Positions 1-14,430 of a stretch of 64,000 nt of DNA are shown piece after piece. Every line of letters starts with the position of its first letter. Within the stretch, counting starts at the first letter, position 1. The notes below the pieces were generated by a model. The model worked only from the letters and a program-made list of their open reading frames with translations, did no database searches and had not been told where the DNA came from. This DNA comes from Opisthocomus hoazin. Its lineage: Eukaryota; Chordata; Aves; Opisthocomiformes; Opisthocomidae. The translations under genes and the position numbers were made by a program. The DNA is taken from the NCBI RefSeq assembly GCF_030867145.1, contig NC_134434.1, forward strand, positions 1,240,001 to 1,304,000. Reading direction: 5' to 3'.

Positions 1-14
1 AGTTTTTAGGAAGT

Positions 15-76
15 AATTCTTCAGCCACTGAAGAATTCTTGGGGAAGTACTGAAAAGCAGTACTTCCCCAAGAACT
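15..76. repeat. Two adjacent inverted repeats (double hairpin)
   Basis: Two back-to-back hairpins are seen directly. The first has perfect 10-base arms at 15-24 and 28-37 with a 3-base loop. The second has 18-base arms at 34-51 and 59-76 with one mismatch (position 35) and a 7-base loop. The two overlap by four bases (34-37), so they compete for pairing. No coding potential or known repeat family is recognised. It could be a small palindromic repeat, the edge of an unrecognised element, or a hairpin RNA. Confidence 0.75.
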
Positions 77-3000
77 AAATTCCATTATATTAAATCCACA
101 TCTTAGGCACAAACAATATGTGAGGTATCAGCTGTGTGAAGATCAAACTACAGCATATTCACCATATAGCCACAAACAAAGCCAAGCACCCTGTATAAGT
201 TCGTACCAGCAGTTGGTACAATGGCCTTGTTTTCTACTAACAAGAGTCCATGAAATTTTGGCCCGTATTAGTACAAGCATCCACCTGTATGCATCTAATT
301 AAGGAATCAAGATCACCTGGTCCCCAGCACCGAGTTGTTTTGTTCAGCCCTCAAAGTGCTGGCAAGGAAAAGACAAAACAGCAAGGGACCCTCTCACACC
401 TACAGAGTACTAGGTAGAAAAGACAGCTTTGGCTAGGTACTATCCTGCCTTTGCAGCCTAAATTAATTTCACTACTTCTCTAAGCACATACAGCAATCCT
501 AGAAGTGAAGGCAAACACAAAGAAAGTAAAATGAATACAGGAGGGACAAGGAGAAAGTGCTTGCCTGACACACACAGGTTCAGAGGAGCATATTAGGCCC
601 GCAGACATCTCAAGATGCAGAAAGGAAGTCTGGGTGTGCTGGTTTTCTGGCAGTAGAAAAAAAACATTTTCCTCGATGAATACAGAAGTACAGCCAGGCA
701 CTGCTCCTTGGGATTGCCCTGTGACCACCTGGCTGAACTCCACACCTCATGGCTCGCCCAGTACTATAGTGAACAAAGATTCACAACACCACAGCCACAA
801 GTAGAACAGAGAGCGAAAGCATCACTTACTATGAAACACTCCTTAACAAAAAGAATCCCCACATACTATTAAAAAAGGTGATATTGGATCATGTCACCAA
901 TAAAAGACACACTTCTATGTTTGTTTGTACATGGCAACAATTGGTAGCAGTCTAAAAAAAAAAACCAACTATTGATTTAATTTCCAGGACCTTTTTTCAA
1001 GTCAATGTGCATTTTAGATCTATGAATTCTATTTTTAAATAAAGAATTTTAGTTTTCCTATTATTTCTAAATACCAGTTATGTCCTACACCATTTACCAT
1101 TTTTATTCCAGTAGAGCTCAACTTAGTTCAATAGTATTACTATTAATTTACATTAGTACAAACTGAAGAATAATTAGGCCTGGAAGACTGATGTGAAAAA
1201 AATTAGATGTGCAGCTGCGGTTTTTAAGATAATGCTTTCCAAATTACAACAGACGACAGTATAGTGTTCCCTCACTCTGGCTACGTTACTATGTTCCCTT
1301 GACTGTCCTATACTTATCAAAATGTAGACTACCATAAGAGAACAGATTAAAATGCACAGTCATGAAAAGGTTCACAGACATTAAACAGCATAAGTGCATT
1401 TTTAATTGACATAGTTGTTGCAAGGGGGTTAAATCGGAAACCTATCACTCATTTCAAGCTATAGGTGATGGGGCCACAACAGAAAAAATCCACCAAGACT
1501 ATAACAACATAAACTCTTGAAGCTGGACAGCACATTTTACTATTTCTTCTTTAAATACGTAGTCATAGATTTTAGTAAGTGCAGGTCAAATGCTGAAAGT
1601 TTCTGAGCATATTTGATGACCTATTACTTAGCCATTGGCCCGTCTATCTGAAGAAGGCAGTAAATTCTCTGAGAGAGGCAGAATTTAAAATGAGATTAGA
1701 GTTAGATTTGACAGAATTCCCACGAGGGATCCCTCATCTAAAACAATATCTACTAACTTTGCCATCAAGTTTGTTGCTGCAATCTGCTTCCCCTCACTTG
1801 AGGGACTGATCTAATGCATTTCTAAATATCTGGTGGCAAGAAAGGTGAGACCACTAGAATAATATTTATTGTGGCAAGCAGAGCTCTGGCACATGTATAG
1901 CAGAATCCAGCCACAAGTCAGAGCACGTACATCAGCAGTGTGTCAGTTCTTGCTCTGCTCTGTCCTTGTGCTAGCTATTGGAAATCTGCTTTGCAATTTA
2001 ACATTTTCTCCTTTAGAAGAGAAAGATAGTCCAGTTTTATCCCTTTAACTGTCAAAAAGAACTAGAATCAAGTTTCTAGTTTGCCAGATTTTCATTTTAG
2101 CAATTCATTGAGCATCTCACTTCCTTGGTTTCATGGAAATAGAGTTGGGATTTTTCTGACCCATGAGCACAATCAAGATTTATAGCTATCCATCTTAACT
2201 TGGACTTGACATTGATGGGAGTTGCCCCAGTTCACTCCACTGATGTCAGCATTTCTGCAGCCATTTGAAATCAGGTAGGGATCTGTCCTTGGGTATAGTA
2301 ACAGACTCCTGGGGTTTACTTCAGCAATGTAAAACAAACTCAAATAAGAGGCCATTATTTTGCATCATAATTTATGAATTAATCAATATAAAAGGCCATT
2401 ATCAGAAAACCCATAGAACATGATGTGGGCTGTGGTACATGTGAATGTTGCAGTAATTCTGTTGCAACTATTTTATTAAGTGCATATTAGCACCAGCCAA
2501 GTTTGCCTCGCAGTCAATCATTTGGGGCAAAAGGGGAGCATATAACAAAAATGAAAACAAGTGATAGGCATCGTGTCAACCTTAATGAACTGCGATTAGC
2601 AAAACTGCCTTTTATTGCTTCAGAGGTGTTGGAAGTTGTGCTTTATCTAGACACACTACTTTTAAAACTCTGCCATCACCACATGGCAGCCTCTCATTTA
2701 TATCACTTATAAGGAAAGCATCCTTTGGGCTATGCTGAGGGATGAGCAACCGTAAGTGGCTGTGTTCCTCTTGCATGTTTTTGCAACTTCACAGAGAGTC
2801 TACCTCTATTAGAAGATTTTAAAAGTCAAGCCCACTTTATTTTCTCAAATGAATTACTCTGAAAAAATCCTCTATTAAAAATAATTGAAGATGCCACATA
2901 GAATTATTTAATACTTAATTTCTCATCAAATTACAGTTTTATAGATTTGTTTTATATGACATCTAAGGACAACACTAAAAACCTTCATTTTCATTAAATA

Positions 3001-5579
3001 TCACCTTAATGTTGATGGAGCCTAACTGAAATCCACGGTGCCACAAATTACATAGTACTTAGTCTAGGAGTAGAATTAGCCTAACTCTACAACAGAGATG
3101 CCCATATAGAACTGCCAGAAAAGCTCTCACTTCTTTTAGGCTGCAATACCACCATCAGCTCACAGCTGTTACCGATTCATATGTTATTTTTCTGGCAGTT
3201 TTGCATACTAATTTATGGTATTGATCACGCAGAACACTGGGGTGTGTAAGGGTTAGCTTTGAAAACGAAATCTGTTCAAAATATTTTAGTAGTACCTGTC
3301 ACTTTTTAAACTTACATTGTACTGTCCAGAGTTCTTGCTTATAATATTGATTATTCTGTTAGTTTCTGCTATGACTTATTCTTACAGGTGTCTTAGAGCC
3401 ATAAAATAGTGTAACATTTCATCCACATCCCACACAGCAGCTTCATAAAGCCTGCCTTCTAAACCTGCTCATCAGGAATTACCGAGCTCAGGTAAAACCT
3501 CATGTAAAATGTCATCCCCAATTCTTTCTTTGTTTTCAAGTGTCTTTTAATTAAACATTGAGTTGTGAAAAATGTCAAAACCACCTCTTCACAGAACCCT
3601 GAATGCAGTTGTGATTAAAGTGACAACTATTTATTTAAAACGTAATCAATAGCATAAACTCCTGAGAGTTGAAGGAGGAAGCAATGCCCAAGACACACCC
3701 TAAACACAGTGCATTCTTTACAGGTTTCTCAAGGATGCTGCTGCCAGGCTCCTCTGCTGTTCCAGAGTAAACAGACCAAGCAGTAAAAGACAGAAGTCAG
3801 CAGCTGAAATGGGCTGAAGCTCCTGGTAGCTTGCTCTTCAGAAACTGTGATTTAGTATAAGCTTCATGGCATATCTAGCATCTGCATATTCTTGCCAAAA
3901 TATAAACTGATTACTACTTGAGTCTGCCAGCAGCCTGAAACAACTGAGATATACATTCACACATCCATCATAAAGATACATTAATTTTAAAGCTGTCGAG
4001 AAGACACAGATTTAAAGAACAGCATTATTTGATTCCCAGTAGATGAAGAAAAGAAAGAATACCAAAATAGGAGTCTCATCTGCTGTCACAGGTGGGTGGA
4101 GCTTGACAGTATTCATCAAACCCTCATAGCTAATTGGCATAGAGATAGTGAGCAATTCAGGGCAAAGGTGACACAGGAGCAGGCAAAGCTGCAGAAACAA
4201 ATACACATCCTTCTTAAGGATGTGCACAGGGCAGTGTTAGATGCCGTTCTGTCCAGCCATTGACTGGCTCTTACTCACAGTCCCATACCACAATATTGCA
4301 ACAATCAGGCAATTTTTCAGATAGAACTCCCTCTGTCCCATCTCTCATTCCACTCATTATTCTACAAAACCCATTAAACCAAAGAGCAATCAATTCATTT
4401 TGTTATGTTTCTCTATGAAAATATGGTATTGTAGCTTGAATACAGATATGCTAAAAATATTTAGTCCTGTAGCATTTTGCTTTAATTCTGCAATCAATTC
4501 TACAATAATATGAAATTCTTGATAACTTGAGCTCTATTCGAAATACATCTATTAATGCTACCTGTATGAATGGCAGAGGTATTAGCAGTGATTAAGTGCT
4601 GATTGTTTTGCCTATCATGTTCATTTTGTTAACATGCAAAATCAACTGCCCTTATTGAAGCATGTTTTTGAGTCTCTAACTTCAGTCAGTAAATCAATAT
4701 ATTGTATTTTCTAGGACTGAGGAGTCTGAATAGTATCATACAATTCTCACATAAACAAATTAAGTGTAAATAACTTACTAAAGCAGACTATCAATTAAAG
4801 ATATGAAAAAGCTCTTTATTAGCCCCAGTTTTAATACTGTTCACTTGGCTACAATCCATAAACAAGGCAGGTGATCAGCAATTCCATTTAAGTAACAGAA
4901 GTGCCATCCTCTTGCTGTTACGTTCCCCCACAAATAAAGCAATTATACTTGTAGGTTGATTGGACAAAGGAAATGGTGTTCAAAAGCACAACTTTTATAA
5001 TCAGAAATGAATAATTGTTCCTACAGTGCTATAGAAAGCATCCCACAAATACTCTTGATAATCCATTGAGCTGTGTTCATATGCAATAAGCAGAGCACTT
5101 TACATTTAAAATCACCACTGCCCATTCCAACAGGAACAATGGCAATTAAAAAGGTGTTAAGAACAATCATAGTTTCATTCAGAATTAAATCCATCTTCAT
5201 ACCATTGTTAAGGATTGTAAATTAAATAAGAGATGACTTCCCATCTGTAAGATTTGTACTATTACTTGTGCCATGATTCATTTAAACCAACGAGCTCATT
5301 TAGTACAAGTTGGTTAGAAATGCCCCGAGATCCCCCTCACCAGATACTTTCTGTAGCTAGAACACTGCTCTGTTCAAATAAGAGATGCTTGCATAACCCA
5401 GGGTTACACACAGCCTTCCACAGCACTCTAACCTACAGCAAAATAGTCCAGTAACGTACACATAATAGCAGTAAAGAGGTTAATAGGTATCCTACAGCTG
5501 ATGCAAAGGACAAAGAAAGCTGTCATTCTTACTTGGAAAATAACATGAGGTTAAAATAAACATGAATTACTCAATTTAC
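77..5579. other. Intergenic, no supported gene
   Basis: AT-rich non-coding DNA. The open frames here are all under 90 codons, lack similarity I recognise and show no exon structure. The stretch near 2190-2260 faintly resembles the old amniote CR1/L3-type dispersed sequence, but the match is too short to call. An A-tract lies near 953-964. Nothing else stands out. Confidence 0.6.
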
Positions 5580-5636
5580 AGGAGGTCAGACTAGCCAGTC
5601 TAAATGGTCCTTCTTGGCCTTTGGATCTACAAATTT
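5580..5636 (+). mobile_element. Old CR1-type LINE 3' end fragment
   Basis: The sequence has the order GGAGGTCAGACTAG, then ATGGTCC-TTCT-GGCCTTTG-ATCTA. This follows the 3' end typical of older sauropsid CR1 families (GGTCAGACTAGATGATC...ATGGTCCCTTCTGGCC...). Only about 57 bases are recognisable and it is clearly diverged, so it is an ancient, immobile fragment. Family assignment is from memory of the consensus. Confidence 0.65.
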
Positions 5637-7282
5637 TCTCATGCTTAGATTCAGTTTCCTCTGGCCTATATTCAAACTTGTTTGTAAATGGGTTTTTATT
5701 GTGTCAATGGTCACACTGAGAAATGGATACAGTGCACAGGATAAGGTCTGAAGCATCTTTAGCTATAAAAGTCTACAAGATTTGAGCATATGTAGCCAGA
5801 GATGCTTAATTATCTACACCAAGAATATTTACTTCAAGCAAACACTAAGACACTGCCAGAGATCCACAGGGCATACTTGCCTTCTTCAATCACATGGAGC
5901 ATAGGTGCCTTTAGATGCCTAATTTTGATTAGCATTCTTTGCAAACCCACCAATCCCACTATTCTTGGAGCTGACCTGGGGTTGTTAAGGTAACGCCAGA
6001 AAACTGGAATGATAGAAGCAGCCAGAGAGAATGCAGAACAGCAGTTCTGAATCCAGACCCTTGTGTCAACACAAAGGCTTTGTACTGGAAAAGCAAACGG
6101 GCAAAGGTAGTGCCTTCTCAGAAATATTGGTCAGAGGCAGGCAGGTTTTTCCTATGGATACATGATGGATGCAAAGCAGGGGGATGAAGAAGACATTTAC
6201 TGAATCATAGGCAGCTGGAGTAATCATGCTATCATCCTACTTTTAAGTCTGCTTTATAATTTCATATCTGTGGGGAGTAGCCTAATCTTCAGACCACACT
6301 AGCCAGACCAATTAAGACTCCATAAACATCACTCTGAAATGGAGACCATCTCCCCAGTAAACATCTACTCTCATATGATCAGATTTCGATGCAAAGAGGG
6401 AGGAATGAAAAAGAGGAGAATGCCCATGTTTGATCCATTTATAAATTTTTTAAAGTTTTAAAGAACCCAGCATAAAAGGATACAGCTCCACAAGAACAAG
6501 CTGATGTACAAAACTTTTCATCACTGCATAGCTAGGGGTCATTAACACAGAGGCCTCAGGCTAGGGCATTAATTTCCCTAGCTGTCTGTAAGTAAGAGAT
6601 GTACAAAAGAAGCTTTTAATTGCATATGTGAACAGCATTAGTGCCTGTACCAGGTCTGTGATTTGGGGTTTTGGTTTCATGGGGGATTTGGGGTGTTATC
6701 CAGGGTGTTGTGAGTTTGGGTTTTTTTTATAGTCCACTTGTTTTTACCTACTGGAATATGTCCTGCATTCCAAGACAGCCACACACAGGTCTGACAAATG
6801 GCACAACTGGATGTGTTGCTGGTGTTCACAATAACCAAGTTCAGAATTTACTGAAGTGCAAAATGTACTTCTACTCCTAGCTAGATATAGGCCTATAAAA
6901 GCATGCATGGTGCTTCGTAGTCATGAGACTACAGGTTGCTGCTAGCACCTACATCTTGCAAGCAGCACCTGAAATTCTAAACTCTTCATAAAGCTGTTGC
7001 TCATCAGTGTGGTATAGGAAAATTGCTATGTGGAGACATTTCTGCTTTCTTTCCATTTACACTGTAGTAACAAACCTAACTGCAAAACATTTTTAAGTTC
7101 ACTGTTCTTCTAGAAGTGATAATTTTTAAATATTAACTTTCCAAAGTTTCTTCCCTTCTGTAGTTCACTGTTCCCTCTTGTTCCTAACGATATTTCACTA
7201 AGACTCAAGAAAGGCAGGATTCAAAGCTGTTGGAGTGATAGATTTTAATGTCCAGTACCTTGCAAATTCTAAAAATATAGAC
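5637..7282. other. Intergenic, no supported gene
   Basis: No gene is visible. Around 5898-5930 a repeated GGTGCCT/GATGCCTAA motif hints at another very old dispersed repeat, but it is too short to name. The rest is unremarkable AT-rich DNA. Confidence 0.55.
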
Positions 7283-7357
7283 ATGGTTCCTGGACACCAC
7301 TGAAATCGGTTGGACTCAATGAGCTTAGAGGTCTTTTCCAACCTATGATTCTATGAA
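7283..7357 (+). mobile_element. CR1 LINE 3' end (truncated)
   Basis: The stretch includes GGTTGGACTCAATGAGCTTAGAGGTC followed by TTTTCCAACC and then ATGATTCTATGA. This is the standard 3' terminus of avian CR1 on the + strand, ending in the ATTCTATG octamer. Only about 75 bases remain, a strong 5' truncation as is usual for CR1. It carries no reading frame. Confidence 0.92.
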
Positions 7358-10300
7358 ATGGGAGGATTACCTTGCTTTTCAGGAGATTCACTCAACATTT
7401 CACCTTATTCCTAGAAGGTTTCATTAGGCATGGAACAGTGAATTTTTTATGGTTGCTATCAGTTATCTTCCCCTCCTTCTTAGCAATGTAAAGCTAGGTT
7501 CATTACCAATGCAGCTTAGAGAAATTCACTTGAAGTATTAGAAGACAAGTCAACATGGAGCCTAGAACGGGCCCAACATTGATATTGGAGAGGGTGTTGC
7601 CTCAGAAAGGCTGCTGGATGTCACCATTTCATACGTTGTATTAGAGTATCAAAAAAGTTAAATTCACTATTGATACAAGTAACTTAATTTACATTCTGAA
7701 GTGTTAAAACTGAACATATAGTAAATGTAACTGAATTAATGGCTGGAAAGAACATGACAATAATCACAGACTTCTTTAAAAATAGCTGCTAGCACTCCTG
7801 TGAAGAAAACAATGGTTTTTATACTAAGATACATAACTGACATAGGAGAACAAATGACCACGTAAACTAACAATTAGGTGATGTGGTTTCCAGGAAATTC
7901 CCTAAACCAGTTTCTCCTTTATATCGTCGTCCAGCTTTCCTTAGAGCAGTTCCTCTTGAATACGTCAAATGAGGTAAAAAAAAAATCAGAAGCATGAGGG
8001 CATAGAGCACAGCTTATTAAGAAACTGGAGTCGAGAGACAGTGCCCAGTATAGACAACACAGAACTGAGAATTTTGTAGGACCTTAATCAGCAGAGATAT
8101 TTACACCACTACAAAGGTCTTTCACTTGTTTCAGTAAATTCTCTCTTGTTCAAAACTCACTACTGCAAAAGAACCAGAAATAAGACACAAAGAACAGTTA
8201 ACAGATTTTTTAAAATGCATTGGTGCACTGAGATGCAAAGCAGCCAGTCAAACTGTAAGAACAGTGCTAAACAGGAACAGGGAAAGAAGTTTACTCTGGA
8301 GTAGATGACCTTTTTAAATTGCTCATCTTTCAAGAAATTTTAAGGATGACATATTCTCCATTAGCATATTCCTTTATCATCCTTGCCCTTGTTAATTCTT
8401 CAGAAATACCCTTTAAGACAGAAGGGTGTCAGATTAGCCAAAAATTAATGGCAGACAGCTCTGTTGTGCAATTCCTTTGACTTGCTACTGCCATTCATTC
8501 TGGATTTGCCTCACAAAAAAGACACACAAACTGGGGGCACAGTCATTTCAATAATGTTAATGTAGACATTAGCATTTATTGCATCTTGGAGGCAAGGGAG
8601 GGAACAAGATAGATGAGCACAAGCACTGGTACCACTGCCTGTAAGTGCTAGACCACCCATACCCAGATAAATACGGCACAGTCTTGAGTCGTTACCGTTC
8701 AGCCTACTTGGTTGAACCAGTTCATTATAATAGTTTATTTGAGTACCTAATAAAATTGCAGCATTTATGAAAGGTACTATGCATCTACACTTCCCACAGA
8801 AGTACGTTTTTTGGTCTAAGAAAAGGCTGTTACAAAGCGTTATGATAACATGAATGTAAAGAAATCTCTTACAATTTGAACAAGAAAAAACATGTAGGTA
8901 ATTTTATTTGGCTTAATTTTTTATTCTTAAGATTCTCTTTGAGAATTAAGTCGCAGTGATATTTTGAATGTGTTGGCCAACTGAGTGGGTTTGCAAAATA
9001 AAGACAGATGGCAATGGATTACCCAAATGTTTCATTGTACAAAGTCAGCCATTTGCTGTGCCTCCAACATGACTGTTTCTAAGATCCTATCCTGCTTGAT
9101 TCCCCTACAACTCTCAAACCACCTGCCCTATGGTATGAAGAGGAGTGCTGTGGGTGACCATTGTTCTATCAGCTATGGGAGCAGACGAGAATGGTGTGGG
9201 AAATCCTTTACATACAGTTTTCACGACAATGTGTGAGTACGAGTGGCTGAGTCACATTTGTTTTGAAGTCACTAGGTGCTGGCGTGACTTTGAAATCACT
9301 GATTTGAAGAAATTTTTGGTGCCTTGGGTGATTTCTGAATTTTTCTAAAGATGAGATGAATCATGTCAACAGCTACCCAGAATTGTCTAGAAACCCTGGT
9401 GTCCCTTATTCTTCACTCAGAGTGATACCAGACTGGAACCAGATTAAAGGGAAAGCGTAAAACTACAGCCCATGCCTGCCCAAGACAGAGGAGTGCAAAT
9501 CACAACAGTAATGAAACAAACTTTCCAGGATGTCCACCACACAAAATGCAGCTATAGTGTCCACTGTCTGGGAAAAGAAACTCCCAGGCAACGCCATTTT
9601 GGGAACCAAAATCTTTGTTGCTGCTCTAAAGCAGCCTCTCTAAACAAATGTATTTTCAAAAACAATGAATATTGGAATATCAATTCACATATCCAGTTCT
9701 CTTCCACCGCAGCACCGAAGAGGTTCATTTCAAGGGCTGACTGATGGTGTACCTCAGCAACAGCTTTGAAGCGGACTGTTCTTCCCATCCTTCTTTCCTT
9801 TAAATCAACAAACCAAGAGACGGGAAAAAGTTCCCTGTCTCTAAAGACACATTTTATTACAAAATACAAAAACAATAAAGTAGAAGATAAGCCCTTAAAT
9901 ATAAAGAAGTCTCAGGTCTGCCGAGGGAGACAAGTAAATGCAAGGCTGAGAAACAATCCCCTCCAGCAGCACCAGGATGGGTGAAAAGTTCCTCCTGTCT
10001 TGTTTTGCAGCACAGCTTCCCCCCAGGTGTTGCTTTAGGTTGGCTTTGCGACCTAAGCTGACCCCCAGATCCCTCCCAGGGATTTTCTCTCACTGCCAGC
10101 TGCACCCTCTGCAAAAAACCACATCTGGTTTAGTAAGCTGTGAACCAACTGCTATGCCACTAGTCTGAGACAAACTTATAAAAGTTTCTGCAAGAGCATA
10201 AGAGACTTCCCTTCTCCTCAAGGGTGCATCCATTTACATCCTCATTATATCCTTACCTGCTTGATTTTCCCTAATTTTTCCACACAGGTTCATGTTGCCA

Positions 10301-13300
10301 ACTCACTGCAGCAACTTTGTGCTTTGCCAGAGCTGCTGCAGCCGGACTCCAGCTCTTTGTGCACAGTTCTGCAAATGTCTTCCTCTAACATGTCCTTTAC
10401 CACGGCCAGACAACACCTTATTTTTAGACTGCAATTCATTCCTCACCTGCTTTCTATAGCCATAATAGGCCGCACTCGCTCATGCTCAGTTTCTTCCCCA
10501 TGACACTGAACAGTTCATTTACATGCCTTAAAATACTGTGGCTGCTTAAAAGTTCTCAGTCTGAGCTGTGAACACATCACACAGGACATTGATCCTCCTG
10601 TCCCCATTCTTTGCAATCTCCAAGCTACAGCAATCAGCTACTGATGAGCCCCGGGAAGTTCAGGGAAGGTAGTATCGCAGCTCTGCAAGCCAGAGTTCTG
10701 TAAAACACATCCTGCCACCCAACAGAGCTTTGTGGAAAAGTGGCATTAGTCTATTTTTGTATCTGTTTGTACAGATAAGCTCAGCCAGTTTGTATCTGCT
10801 TTATAGTACTAGCATTTCTACACTGTATGTGCAGTCCCAGCTTCAGACAAAATTCACATAGACTGGTACTGCATTCTCTTTTTTCTTCCTTATATTCATA
10901 TATAACATCGAAGGAGGAAAGAGGCTGTAAAATGCAATAGGAAATCAGAAAAAACAGCTTTACATTTCAATTACTTTTACCTGTCATTAACACTGCTTTG
11001 CAAACATCTCCATTTCAACTTCAGGAAACCATTTAAATCATCACCTTCCAAGAGTACTAACTCAGGTATTCCTACAGCCAGGTACCCCCACTGTGACCAT
11101 CTTTGCATTAAACCACTGAAACCGAGTGATGAATTTAGAGCAGCTAAGCTATAAATCTATTGTTGCATTAAGGGATTTCCTGTTAAAAATGAAGAGGTTT
11201 GTTTCTCCTTTTGTGATATGACTGAGCACTGGGATTCTTCAGTCTAGGTAATTAACATACCACTATAAATCTATTTTTTGCCAGTCAGTTTAACTCATGA
11301 TCCCTGTGACATAATATAACAATTAGGAAATTTTAGAATAAAACTATTAGTCATTTCAGACAAATTTTAAAGAATTACAGAACAACAAGTAAGCATAAAA
11401 TGTTGCATTATAAAATGATTCTTTTAAAGGAGCTCTGAATGTGCAAACATTATTAAAAAACAACAGATGTGCAGCTATTTTATGCAACATATAAACATTT
11501 TTTCCTTTGACAAGATTAATGCAAGGGCTGAGATTTTCTTACAAGCAAGACCAAAAAGGCTTACTATAAAAATGTTAGCCTCACTGCAATAACAACCAAA
11601 TATCCGAACTACTCCATTCTTTGAGAAGAACAGAACCAAGTTGAAGATACTGAATTAGCCATTGCCAGTTTTGAATGGGATGGGGGGAAAATGGAACACC
11701 TTCCCCACGGTGCTTCAACTTTCACTGGGTTGTGCTCAGTGCTCTTTGGTCATGCAACCTTTCAGCCACATTCAACTCTTTTGACCTTTGTCAATGGAAT
11801 CAGAGGCCACATTACTATATTTTTACCCATGCTGCAGTTAATCAAATGAAATGAAGAGGATCATTAGATTAATTAGGAGAATAAGGCTCACTAATGGTAA
11901 TAAGCAACAGAATACACAGAGCAGGCTTCATTGGATAAAATATAGTGGCAGCTATTGTCATGAAGTATCCACCATCATTTAAATCAGCCTCGGCTGAAGA
12001 ATGAGCAAAGTCCGGTCTAGTAAAGCACATAACCCACAGCCAGCCGACCTGACCGCAATACTCACGTGCCAAAGCCAGAGTCTGGCCTGAAAAGAATTCT
12101 TGAAAAAGAGCACAAATTACAACCTTGATCTGCAAAGCTCTTCACAACTTGGAGACACTTCCATTAAATTTCATATTCAAAATTTATAGTTTAAAGTTAT
12201 CTCAAGGAGAAATTAAAAGTTGCCTAATTCACCATGTGCAGGTCAGCTTTGACTCAGACTCTATTCTTGATCGTTACATTATGCAAACTACTTCATAAAG
12301 CTCCATAATCCCCTTAATGCAGCCCACACTGGTTCAAAAATTAAAAATCACTGTTGTTTCCATTATCCTTTTAATTGGATGATGGCATGACTAATACACA
12401 ATATAAAAGTCAACTATTTAATCACACATAATCATCCTGTTTTACATTTTATTCATGTCAGGTATTTCTAAATTCAGATGTTATATTGTCAATTAACATA
12501 AAATTTATAGCTTTCGGCTTTTCAGACACAGATTACCTCTGAATCAGTAAAATAGTGAAGCATGAGTGAAATCCCTGTTAGGAATGCAGTGTAAAAATAA
12601 ATAATTGCATACCAGACATTAGACGTTCTAAACATTTCATGTCAGATTGTTGTGATTCCTCTATGCAAGTGAGAGATACAGAGAGAACATGACAAGCATT
12701 CGCCCTAATAACAAGGCGTGTTGCATCGGCATCAGCTGCAACACTCCTGGGAAACCAAGAGATTCCTTTCTGCTTTTCTACAAGAGGATGAAGAAAGAAA
12801 AGAACGACAAGAGCATCTATTCAGCAGCACATAATGCACCTGCCTTACTAAGTGATTTGATGAGCTGATTCCTATGCTAAATTGAGCACCATATACTGTT
12901 GCAGGAAAAAAAGGCATCAGAAATTCCTCTAGCAATGTTCCCTCTTCAAGAGAAATTCTTTCTGGCCAAAGCAATTCCCCATGCAATATTACACTGATTC
13001 TGTAAAGATATCATCTGATATTGTATAGTATTTAAGTGACTGACTACATAAATTATTTGGTTAGAGAAAGAACTACGCATGCATTGTAGCAGACAATATA
13101 AAAATAGTACAAAAATATCAAAGATTAAGGTACACAGGCAATTCTTTCAGGATTGTCAAAGGAGAGGCTAGATGGCAAGTTCTTAGTTAATGCTCAAGTG
13201 TCTTAAGTCATTTTCTGAAGCATCTCAGAGCTGCTCAATAATTTTTAAATAACTCTTAATAAATATTGATTTACTAAACATTTTGCAGAAACAGTCTGTG

Positions 13301-14407
13301 ATTTTTTTTCTTTTGTTGTTGTTCTGATGAACTTTCTGTTCTGGCAGAAAAAAAAAAGCCAACAAAAAAACTTTATGTTGCTGAAAAGTCCTGTTTTGAC
13401 ATTTTACAACAGATTTCTTCATTGAGACTTCAGAATTATAGAAAGTTTTAAATCTTTGTTCTAAATACAAAGGTCAATATCTCAACAAAATGTCTTGAAC
13501 AACCTAGTGCATACTTTTTTAGATTCAGTTCACAAACCATTCAAAGGTTTGAACCTTACGTCCCTGCTCTGAGAAAAGAAATACTTTTCTAAAAGCTCAG
13601 ATGTTCATTAGACAGAAAAACTTTTTATTACTCATTCTAGTCCCAGTTCATCTTCCTATTCCCCCTTTAAAGATCCACTTGTCCATTTTCCTCAAGGTGA
13701 AATATTTACGGATTGCAATTTATGCAAAGGAATTAGTTTAAACAGAATGCTTCAAAGACACAATAAAATATGGTAAACCATTTGAATGGTAGAGAGAACA
13801 GTAAATCTACTGAGGACTCACTTATTTGGGAGGACAACGTATGACACTTCTGAAACACTCAGTATTTAGTAAGAGCAAGTTGAGTTTCAAGTATTAGAAT
13901 ACAGTTTGGAGTAAGAGAAAAATGGTAATTTTTTTCCTAATAAAGTAAAAACAGATTACATGGAATTTAAATTGTAAAGCTATTACAGAAAGCAGTAGTT
14001 ATTAATGTCTCTATAACACCTTTACTAGAAAAAAAAAAAGAAACAGTAATTGGCTCCGTTATTAGAAATAACTAGTAATTGGCTGAGCTGTAAAATTCCA
14101 AAGCAGTCAGATGAAGTCAGTCTTCTCCTAAATTAAATAGCTGCCACCTACAAAACAGATACAAAACCACATCATATGTGTAGAATCAAAGTGTAACCTG
14201 AAACAAAACAGGAGGAGGAAAAACAAAACACACTATTGAGAAAATAAGACTGCTGAAGATCAAAAATGCCAAGAGTCCACAATATTTTCCAAACACAGTT
14301 TCTAGAGCAGTTAAGAGCCCCAGTCCTTCACACAGAGAAATAAACAAAGCTAAGACCTCACCAGAACTAAAAAGAATAAACTACATAGATGGAGCTGCCA
14401 TTCAACC
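7358..14407. other. Intergenic, no supported gene
   Basis: Seven kilobases of AT-rich DNA without a convincing gene. A locally GC-richer patch at about 9950-10120 gives overlapping short frames on both strands, with no recognisable domain. Around 12350-12660 there are several TAAT/ATTA core sites and few repeats, so it may hold a conserved regulatory element. No RNA gene is recognised. Confidence 0.55.
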
Positions 14408-14430
14408 AAAAAAAAAAAAAAAAAAAAAAA
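14408..14430. repeat. A23 homopolymer tract
   Basis: A run of 23 adenines. I see no LINE or SINE body upstream and no target-site duplication, so it is called a simple repeat rather than a retroposed tail. Two TTAGGG-like snippets (GGTTAGG at 14448 and GGTTAGGGTTA at 14487) lie just downstream. Confidence 0.9.
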
